64,000 bases of DNA from DATBVX01 sp963696675. GTDB lineage: Bacteria; Pseudomonadota; Gammaproteobacteria; Steroidobacterales; Steroidobacteraceae. Made by a program: the position numbers and the translations under genes. The notes under the pieces are model-generated. The model saw nothing but the letters and a program-made list of their open reading frames with translations, made no database searches and was not told the DNA's origin. How positions within the stretch are numbered: position 1 is the first letter of the stretch; every line of letters begins with the position of its first letter. Where the stretch lies: positions 1 to 64,000 of the forward strand of contig CAVOLM010000038.1 in NCBI GenBank assembly GCA_963696675.1. The letters are read 5' to 3'. Positions 56,684-64,000 of this stretch are shown here, one piece after another.

Positions 56684-59376
56684 ATGCAGTTTCGCATTGG
56701 CTTCATCCTGCTCATTGCTGCTTTGTCATCGCTCCCGGCCGCCGCGCAGGAGGCCTTCCCACACGGACGCCTGCCGGACACGGTAACGCCTGAGCGCTAC
56801 ACGCTCGACCTTCGAGATCGACCCGCGCCAATCCGCCTTCTCGGGCCAGGCTGACATCCGGGTGCAGATCAATCACCCCACGCAACGCATCTGGCTGCAC
56901 GGGAGCGGACTGACCGTCTCGAAAGCCGCGATCGAGACCGGCGGTCGAACCCTTCCGGCGCGTTACGAGCAGGTCGATCCGATCAGCGGCGTCGCGAAGC
57001 TGGACTTCGATTCGAGCCGTACCCGCCGGGCCGGCAGTTCTCCACTTCACCTATGCGGGTGGCTTTCGCAAGGGCGCGGAAGGGTTGTTTCGCTCGCAGG
57101 CGGGCGCGGAGTGGTACGTGTTCTCGCAGATGGAGCCGATCGATGCGCGTCGTGCGTTTCCGGGCTTCGACGAGCCGCGGTTCAAGACACCGTTCTCGAT
57201 CACGATCATCACCCCGGCGGGCAACCAGGCCGTATCGAACGCGCAGCTCTCCTCAAAAGGGCCGATGAAGGACGGACGGGTTCGATACGAATTCTCGCCC
57301 AACACTGCCGCTTGCCTACCTACCTCATTGCAGTCGCTGTCGGTCCCCTCGACATCGTGGACGCGCCGGCGATCGCGCCCAACGACATTCGCAGCAAGCC
57401 GCTGCCGTTGCGAGGCGTCGCGACTCGCGGCCAGGGCAGCAAGCTCGCGCTCGCGCTTGCGCGAAACGCCGGAGCTGGTCCGGCGTCTCGAGCAGTATTT
57501 CGGGATCGCGTATCCCTATCCCAAGCTCGACCTGATCGCATCGCCCGACATGGCCGGCGCCATGGAGAACGCCGGGGCGATCCTCTTCGACGACACCCTT
57601 ATCCTGCTCGCGCCGGACGCCCCGCTGCAGCAGGTGAGCGACTTCGGCGAGGTCACGGCACATGAAATTGCACATCACTGGGTCGGCGACCTGGTGACGC
57701 CGGTATGGTGGGACGATATCTGGCTCAATGAGTCGTTCGCCCAGTGGAGCGGGGTCAAGATCGCGGACCAGTGGCGCCCGGATCTCGGCGTGCGCACATC
57801 ACTCATCCTTGGAGCGCTTGGCGCCATGAATGTCGACTCGCAGCGTGCGGGCCGGCCGATTCGCGAACCGATCGATGACAACACACGCATCGCCAGCACT
57901 TTTGATTCGATCACCTACGAGAAAGGTGGCGGCGTGCTGGCGATGTTCGAGTCCTACCTCGGCGATGAGGTTTTCCAGCGCGGCGTTCACCAGCACCTGC
58001 TGGCGCATCGGCATGCGAATGCGACCGCACAGGATTTCTTCGGCGCGCTGGCCAAGGCGGCAGGACAGCCCGCAGTCGTCGAGGCGTTTCGAACCTTCAT
58101 CGAGCAGCCTGGCGTCCCGCTGGTGACGGTACAGACTTCTGCCGATGGCCGCAGGCTGGAGCTCGCGCAGACTCGTTATCGCCCGCTCGGCTCGACGATC
58201 CCGCCGGGCGGGGAGTGGAAAATCCCGTTCTGCGCGGCATTTCTCGGCCCCGAGAAACCGCAGAAGCGCTGCACACTCATTACCGGCCCGAGGGCCACGC
58301 TCGAGGCGCCCTCCGGCATGAAGGTCTCTGCGGTCATGCCCAATGCCGCCGGTGCCGGGTATTACCGTTTCGCGATGGCACCCGCTGCGATCGACAGCCT
58401 GCTCGGACTCACCAAGTCGCTCACCGCCGGCGAAGGCCTCGCGCTCGCCGACAGCCTCGATGCTGCGTATCAGACGGGCGCGTTGTCGCTAGATAAACTC
58501 CTTAGTGCCGCCCGAGCCCTCAGCGAGCATTCCGACCGCCAGGTGGTCGTGACCCTGGCGCATTCACTCATCGATCTGCACGACCGCGTCCTCGATGCCG
58601 CGGAGCGCACCGCGCTCGAGCACAGACTGAGCGAGATCTATGGTCCGCGACTGCAGGCACTCGGCTTCGATCCGCGCGCCGGCGCGCATGACAAGGAGCC
58701 GGTCGAACAGCAGCTGTTGCGCCGTTCGCTGCTCGGCATTCTCGCGTTGACCGCTCGCGACCCGGCAGTGTGCCCAGTGCTTTTGCAAGCGGCGCGCGCC
58801 TCGCTCACCGAGCCGGCGGCGCTCGACACCTCGATCCGCGACATTGCGTGGGGCGTTGCCGCGCAGGAGGATGCGGCGTTTGCCGACTCCCTGATCAAGA
58901 AGCTCGGACAAACGCAGGATGGATTGCTCCGGCAGCATGCCGCGGCCGCGCTGGGCTGGTCTGAGCAGCCTGCGACAGCGGCCAAGGTGCGCACCTTGGC
59001 CATCGACCCGGGCACGCGGACCTACGAGATGTATTCGATGCTGGGCGGTCAGTTCGGCTCGCCAGCAATGCGCGAGGACGCCTGGCTATGGCTGCGCGAC
59101 AACTACGACATCGTCGCGCATCGGCTGCCCGGGTTCGCGCAGGAAGCAACGTTCCAGTTTCCCGACGGGTTTTGCGACACCACGCACCGCAAGGAACTTG
59201 AAGCCTTCCTGACACCCAAGAGCCGCGAGCTGGGGATGGGCGAGCTCGAGCTCGCCCGGACACTCGAACGCATCGACCTGTGTGTCGCCCAGAAGGAAGG
59301 GCACGCGGCCGATTTTCGCGCTGCCCTCGGTGACCCGCGTCACCCAGATCGCGCGCTCACGGCGCCGGCCCGATGA
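56684..59376 (+). CDS. M1 family zinc aminopeptidase, secreted (frame breaks)
   Basis: About 895 residues. Signal peptide FRIGFILLIAALSSLPAAAQ. The substrate-binding exopeptidase motif is GAMENAG and the zinc site is HEIAHHW (57661) with the third ligand in LNESFAQW. The catalytic Tyr region is SITYEKGGGVL, and the C-terminal ERAP1-like helical domain is full length. Breaks near 56803, 57020, 57303 and 57468, all in the N-terminal third; each looks like one extra base. The last 20 bases overlap the convergent DUF1993 gene. It cleaves N-terminal residues of peptides in the periplasm. Confidence 0.9.
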
Positions 59377-59866
59377 AGTCACGCTTGCCGAGCTCCATGC
59401 CGTTGTGGCGGAGCAGCGCGTACACCGTGGTGGCGTGGAAATAGAAATTGGGCAGCACGAAACCGGTCAGGTACTGCAAGCCCGGCATCTTGAGCGTCTG
59501 GACGCGCATGTCGTGAGTAATCGTGCGCTCATCTGACCCCTGGAGCTGCTGCGGCTTGATCGTGCCGAGAAACTCCAGGGTCTTCGCAATGCGCGCCTTG
59601 AGCTCTTCGAGCGTAGACTCGTTGTCCTCGTACTTCGGCACCTCTACGCCCGCCAGGCGCGCCGAGCTGCCCTTGGCAAAGTCGCAGGCAATCTGCACCT
59701 GCCGCGACAGTGCAAACATGTCGGGAAATAACCTGGCTTCGACCAGCACCTTGCCGTCGATTTTCTTCGCAGCCGCGTAGGCGATCGCCTTGTCGAGGAT
59801 ACCCGAGAGGTTCTGCAGGGTTCGCGAGAAAGGGGCGACGGATATGTCATACATCGAAACGGCCAT
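59357..59866 (-). CDS. DUF1993 family protein
   Basis: A 169-residue cytoplasmic protein of the DinB-like helical superfamily. Family features include MYDISVAPFSRTLQNLSGIL, ARLFPDMFALSRQVQIACDFAKG and FYFHATTVYALLRHNG, whose His residues could bind a metal as in DinB proteins. Function unknown. Ends inside the M1 gene tail. Confidence 0.88.
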   Translation of the reverse strand: MAVSMYDISVAPFSRTLQNLSGILDKAIAYAAAKKIDGKVLVEARLFPDMFALSRQVQIACDFAKGSSARLAGVEVPKYEDNESTLEELKARIAKTLEFLGTIKPQQLQGSDERTITHDMRVQTLKMPGLQYLTGFVLPNFYFHATTVYALLRHNGMELGKRDFIGPAP

Positions 59867-59999
59867 GGTTGCTCCTCGGCATGGAAACTGGCACGCGACT
59901 TTACCTCAAACCGGTCTTGCCGACTCGATAAGGGAAGTTCAACTCGCGACGGAAGGTAGAGTAGGCTGTCCGCAGGCGTAGCGTTGGAAAGTAACTCCG

Positions 60000-60131
60000 A
60001 TGGCATTGACCGAATGGAGCCTGCAGGGCACCGAGTTTGCCAATTGCAACTGCAACTGGGGCTGCCCGTGCCAGTTCAACGGCCTGGCGCGCATCCATTG
60101 GACGACGCACGGGGTCGTGCGCCCCGGCTGA
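60000..60131 (+). pseudogene. DUF1326 remnant with large internal deletion
   Basis: A 43-codon frame. Residues 1-29 (MALTEWSLQGTEFANCNCNW then GCPCQFNGL) match the cysteine-rich start of DUF1326 proteins, and residues 30-43 (ARIHWTTHGVVRPG) match their C-terminal end, so about 160 central residues are missing in frame. A GGAAAG ribosome site is present. DUF1326 genes normally stand directly before DUF2182, as here. It may be a real deletion or an assembly collapse. Confidence 0.65.
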
Positions 60132-60147
60132 TCCGTGGGCACCTTCA

Positions 60148-60942
60148 TTGACCGACGAAACCACACTCGAGACGGCGCTGAAGCACGACCGCTGGCTCAC
60201 GGCCGGCGCTCTCGCGATCGTGGTGTTGCTGTGCTGGTCATGGATAGTGCCGATGGCTCGCGACATGTACGGCGCGATGGATGGACCGGCCTCGTGGATG
60301 ATGGCGCCGGAATGGGACTGGACTTGCGCGCTGCTGCTGTTCGCGATGTGGGAAATCATGATGATCGGCATGATGCTGCCGTCAGCTGCGCCAGCACTTC
60401 TCCTCTACGCCGCCGTCGTCCGCAAATCGCAGGACCGCGCAAGCACACGCCTGCGTGTGTATGCGTTCGCCTGCGGGTACCTCGCGGTGTGGACTCTCTT
60501 CAGTGCCGCGGTAACGCCGCTGCAACTGATGCTGCGCGACCTGATGCTGCTCTCCCCCATGTTGGAGTTGCAGAACCGTCCCTTGAGCGGTGTCGTTCTG
60601 ATCCTCGCCGGTGTCTACGAGCTCACGCGCTTCAAGCGCTCATGCCTCAAACACTGCCGCTCCCCGGCTGAGCTGATCGTGGAGCAGTTCCGCCCCGGGA
60701 CGATGGGGGCGCTGCGGATGGGCTTCGAGCACGGGCTGTATTGCCTGGGCTGTTGCTGGGCGTTGATGCTGCTGCTATTTGTCGGTGGGGTGATGAACCT
60801 GTGGGTGATCGCGGCCATCAGCCTGTTCATCCTGTTCGAGAAGCTGGCCCCCTTCGGAATGCGTGCGGGCCAATTCGGTGGCGCGCTGCTGATCCTCGCA
60901 GGGTTCTGGGCCATCCTTGGCCCAATGATGATCCGTCACTGA
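60148..60942 (+). CDS. DUF2182 membrane protein
   Basis: A 264-residue inner-membrane protein with about six helices. Family motifs are WTCALLLFAMWEIMMIGMMLPSA, with its Met-rich MIGMMLPS, KRSCLKHCRSP with two cysteines, and MGFEHGLYCLGCCWALM. The Met/Cys/His pattern suggests metal binding, probably copper or a related soft metal. It normally pairs with DUF1326, whose remnant lies 16 bases upstream. The TTG at 60148 is the best start; no ATG fits before the first helix. Confidence 0.85.
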   Translation: MTDETTLETALKHDRWLTAGALAIVVLLCWSWIVPMARDMYGAMDGPASWMMAPEWDWTCALLLFAMWEIMMIGMMLPSAAPALLLYAAVVRKSQDRASTRLRVYAFACGYLAVWTLFSAAVTPLQLMLRDLMLLSPMLELQNRPLSGVVLILAGVYELTRFKRSCLKHCRSPAELIVEQFRPGTMGALRMGFEHGLYCLGCCWALMLLLFVGGVMNLWVIAAISLFILFEKLAPFGMRAGQFGGALLILAGFWAILGPMMIRH

Positions 60943-60958
60943 TTCTGGCTCTCGATCC

Positions 60959-63325
60959 TCAGAAGTCGTAGTTCAGTATTGCGAAGTACTCGCGCGGCCG
61001 CGAATACGCGATCTCCGCGTAACCGCTGCCGGTGTCCAATGACGAGTTGCCAGCGATCGGATAAGTCTCGTCGCTCGCGTTGTTACAGCCCAGCGTCACT
61101 CCCCAGTTGCCCTTCTCAGACTCGAAGCGCAGCGACACGTTGTAGACCGTGACGCTGTCGAGCTGCGCGATCTGCGGTGTGTTCGCCGCATCGAAGAAGG
61201 TCGTGTCCTGATAGGACATGTCGACGCGCGGAATGATCAGGATACTGCCGGCATGAGCGGTGTACCCGATGCCCGCATGCGCCTGCCATTCGGGTGCGAA
61301 CGGCAGCTTGTTGCCGGGCAGGAGCGAGGCGGGAGGCGCGGCGACCGGATTGATATCAAGCTCATCGAGCGTCGCATCGAGGTAGCCGACGCTCGCTTCG
61401 AATGATCCAGTTGTCGGTGGGTGCCCAGGTGGCTTCGAGTTCACCGCCATCCACGCTCGCCTTGCCCGCGTTGATCAGGAACGGCGCGACGCCGATACTG
61501 CGGCGGCGGCGTCCGGCCCGCGATAGGTCACCTGCAGATCCTTGTAGTCGGTCGAGAACACCGCGACGTTCAGGCGCAAGCGTATTGCCCGCCAGGTCGA
61601 GCTTGAACCCGACCTCGTAGGTCTGCGCCTCCTCGGGCTGGAACTCCTGCACCGCGCCAGGAAGGCGGCTGGCGGTGGCGGCTGGTTGAAGTGACTGTTC
61701 CAGCCGCCGCCCTTGAAGCCTTCCGAGTAGCTCGCGTACATCATCGCCTGGTCCGAGAAGCCTGAAGTCCACCGACCCCGACGGCGTGAACTTGCTGAAG
61801 CGTGTCCCGATACCACTGCACCGGCACCTGCTTCACGTTCGGCGCCGAATAGTCGAACTGGTCCGGATAGGAGCCCTTCTTGTCCTCCGTGTAGCGCCCG
61901 CCGACGGTGACGACCGAGCTGCTCGAAGAACGTGTAGGTCCATTGCGTGAAGACCGCCCAGCTCTCGTTCTCGACCTTGTTGTTGTCGCTGTCGAGATTC
62001 GGTCCGCCGGAGGTCAGGCCCACGGCGCCGGCGGATTGAGCGTGATCGTCACGATGTCATCGGAGGCCTGCTCGAAGTAGTACGCCCCGAACACGCCCTT
62101 GAGCGGACCACTCCTCATACAGGAGCTGCAGTTCCTGGCTCCACTGCCAGCCATCGACATCGTAGAAGGTGTGCAGGATCGGCAGCGGAGTGTTGTCCGC
62201 ATCGCGATTGCCTTCCCAGCTGATGCCGCGGTAGGAGCTGATCGACTTGAGCGACAGGGCGTCGTTGAAGTTGAAGGTGAGGTTCAGCGAGCCGCCCCAG
62301 TTGGTGAGCTGGCTCGTCAGCGGCGCCGTGCCGTTGTTGTGATACGGCCCGCGGTTCTGCAGGTCGTTGGCGCAGTCGATCGTCCTGCGATCATCGGCAC
62401 CGCAGGCAGGCTGCTGACAGTCCGGCGGACCGTCGCCGTTGTTGTCAGTAAATCCCGGGCAGCCAGCGTCAGGCACTCGCGACCCGTCCAAAGGCGGCGG
62501 TCTCAGTGTAGGCAGCGAAACACGAGCGGGACTGCCGTTCTCGTCCGAGTTGGTGTAGTCGGCGAGGAACTTGCCCTCGAACGCATCGCTCGGGCGCCAC
62601 ACCAGCTTGGCGGTAACCGTATACGTGTTGGTGTCGCCCAGGTCTTCGCCGTCGGTACGCGTCACGTAGCCGTCCTGCTTGCGCAGGCCCGCAGTGAAGC
62701 GTGACTTGAAGGTGTCGGAAAACGGAACGTCCAGCGCGCCGAACGCATCGATCAGGCTGTCGGAGCCGCCGCCCGAGCCTGACTGTGCCGCCGAACTCGT
62801 CGCCCGGGTCCTTGGTCGTCATCACGATCGCGCCGCCGATGGTGTTGCGTCCGAACAAGTGTGCCCTGCGGACCGCGCAGCACCTGGACCGAGGCAATGT
62901 CGCGCAGCTCCATGTTGGCGCCCACCGAGGTGCCCATGTAGACGTCGTCGATGTAGAGGCCGACGCCCGGATCGACCGTCGAGGTCGGGATCGGTCTGGC
63001 CGATGCCGCGGATGAACACCGCGATGAGGAGTTGTTGCCCGCGAGCGGCGCGTTGTTCGCGAACTGCAGATTCGGAACCACCTCGTCCAGGCGGTCGGTC
63101 TTGAAGATCTGCCGCTCTTCCAGCTCCGTGCCGGTGAAAGCGGTCACCGCGATCGGCGTGTCCTGCAAGTTCTCCTCGAACTTGCGCGCCGTGACGATGA
63201 CTTCGCCCAGGGTCCTCCCGAGGTCGCCCTGTACTTGTGCCGCACGTCTGCGCCGCCGCGATGCCGGTAAACCCGACTGCCGATGCGGTCAGCACCAATG
63301 CTGAGCTCATCAGCCCAATATGCAC
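60959..63325 (-). CDS. TonB-dependent outer-membrane receptor (many frame breaks)
   Basis: About 785 residues over many frames. Signal peptide MSSALVLTASAVGFTGIAAA, a TonB box near GEVIVTARK, then the plug: DTPIAVTAFTGTELEERQI, IRGIGQTDP, VLRGPQGTLFGRNTIGGAI. The barrel ends in SRPREYFAILNYDF with the terminal Phe needed for assembly. The style is that of TonB receptors in Sphingomonas-like and Steroidobacter-like genomes for siderophores, glycans or steroids; the ligand is unknown. About ten breaks lie between 61400 and 63250. The start may be GTG 63325 or ATG 63310. Confidence 0.82.
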
Positions 63326-63405
63326 CTTAGCTCATCTAACCCCCCTGTCCTGCTTGATGAAACAGGTTCCCGCCGGGGCTGAGCGTATTCATTTTCGGGT
63401 CGGCG

Positions 63406-63993
63406 TCAACCTGCTTTGTCTGGAGTGGCCCACGGAGAGTGGTGAAAGACATATTCGCCGAGGAGTCTCTCCTGCGCGCCCTCTACCGCCAGCAGTCGCA
63501 TGGTTCCCGTGTGGGCAGGCTGCCGGCGCACTTCGTCGATCGGTGGCACCAGGATCACCGCGTCAGAACGGGGATTGAAGGGAATCTCGCAAAGCCGCGC
63601 CTCCCCCGGCCTGAGGATATCGATCGCGACCAGGTCGAGCCGCTTCACGCCGGCAAGAGGTACTTGCAGACGAGCCACCAGCAGATCGTCCTCCGGCGCC
63701 ACCGTGCAGTTGACGCTGCCATTCGGCGTGACCCGATACTCCCGCACGCGCAAGCCTTCTTTCACCAGGCGCTCCAGCAGCCTTGCGCTGACAACTCCCG
63801 GCACAACGCCCTGACGCATCAGCACGCGGATGCTGTCACCCAGTCCCACGAGCGCTTGCAGCCTTCGCGAGCAGGCATCGCAGCCGAGCAAGTGCTCGTC
63901 GATCTGCCGCTCCTCATCGCCGCCGATCTCGCCCAGCCAATAGTCAGCGAGCTTTCCAATGGACACCGGCGCGCTGCAGGGAATCAGGCTCAT
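63406..63993 (-). CDS. Zinc-finger anti-sigma-factor-like protein, soluble
   Basis: A 195-residue protein starting three residues into a zf-HC2 domain: LADYWLGEIGGDEERQIDEH, then HLLGCDACSRRL gives the HxxxCxxC zinc site at about residues 34-41. Such domains bind ECF sigma factors. No membrane helix follows; the C-terminal 120 residues are beta-rich, as in soluble, ChrR-like anti-sigma proteins. No sigma gene is seen inside the window, but one could lie beyond 64000, upstream of this gene. It ends 80 bases before the receptor start on the same strand. Confidence 0.7.
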   Translation of the reverse strand: MSLIPCSAPVSIGKLADYWLGEIGGDEERQIDEHLLGCDACSRRLQALVGLGDSIRVLMRQGVVPGVVSARLLERLVKEGLRVREYRVTPNGSVNCTVAPEDDLLVARLQVPLAGVKRLDLVAIDILRPGEARLCEIPFNPRSDAVILVPPIDEVRRQPAHTGTMRLLAVEGAQERLLGEYVFHHSPWATPDKAG

Positions 63994-64000
63994 GGGCTTG

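Noticed and set aside
48160..63250. Programmed ribosomal frameshifting as cause of the frame breaks
   Set aside because: Breaks occur in unrelated genes, many per gene, without a shared slippery site, and differ between duplicated domains.
1..64000. tRNA, rRNA, insertion sequences, prophage or defence islands
   Set aside because: I looked for transposase, integrase and restriction motifs and for cloverleaf or rRNA segments and found none I could support.

Overview
The window reads as a high-GC gammaproteobacterial chromosome segment. A Steroidobacteraceae-like lineage would fit, judged from the DUF6763 protein, the PBP1b/LpoP-type pair, CbpA/CbpM and the general gene style; this is inference from family knowledge, not a database result. 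I see no rRNA, tRNA, CRISPR array, insertion sequence or phage gene. Coding density is very high and no gene-free gap exceeds about 240 bases. From about 12 kb onward many genes carry frame breaks. Nearly all that I phased by hand are restored by removing one base, often from a short run, so I read them as sequencing or assembly insertions rather than pseudogenes, and annotate whole genes across them.

Layout. 0-8.6 kb: end of a CmcJ/NvfI-type oxygenase, then a molybdenum island. It holds a ModE-like palindrome, modABC, a secreted coiled-coil protein, moeA, moaA, moaC, a MobA-MoaD fusion and a MoaE-MoeB-rhodanese fusion. Together these give molybdate uptake and most of molybdopterin synthesis in few polypeptides; mog/moaB and modE are not here. 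8.6-18.9 kb: proA and proB, an MgtC/DUF4010 membrane protein, DUF6763, a rubrerythrin-VIT1 iron transporter, a CHAD protein, cbpM-cbpA, htpX and a D-2-hydroxyacid dehydrogenase. 19-33.9 kb: Fur-box-controlled tonB, a lipoprotein hydrolase, an APC permease, a GNAT enzyme, a large DUF748 protein, tesB with a coupled 51-residue membrane protein, homoserine dehydrogenase, azurin beside a thioredoxin-reductase-like ferredoxin-NADP reductase, a GGDEF-EAL protein and gabT. 33.9-48 kb: a membrane C13 (legumain/caspase-like) peptidase, an LpoP-like TPR lipoprotein with mrcB (PBP1b), a LysR regulator, small envelope proteins, a NYN-domain protein, a SPOR-like protein, fhs, an amidase and an AAHS-type MFS transporter.

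48.1-56.3 kb is the most unusual part. One secreted protein of about 2,500 residues appears to join a copper radical (galactose/glyoxal) oxidase with all five copper/cofactor residues, Ig-like and PKD modules, a YVTN beta-propeller, a di-haem cytochrome c module, four fibronectin III domains and two LamG domains. A SCO copper chaperone gene follows 7 bases later. A copper oxidase that makes H2O2, a possible haem peroxidase in the same chain, and a dedicated copper chaperone look like one functional unit. 56.3-64 kb: a short unknown protein, an M1 aminopeptidase, DUF1993, a DUF1326 remnant with a large internal deletion next to DUF2182, a heavily frame-broken TonB-dependent receptor, and a soluble zinc-finger anti-sigma-like protein.
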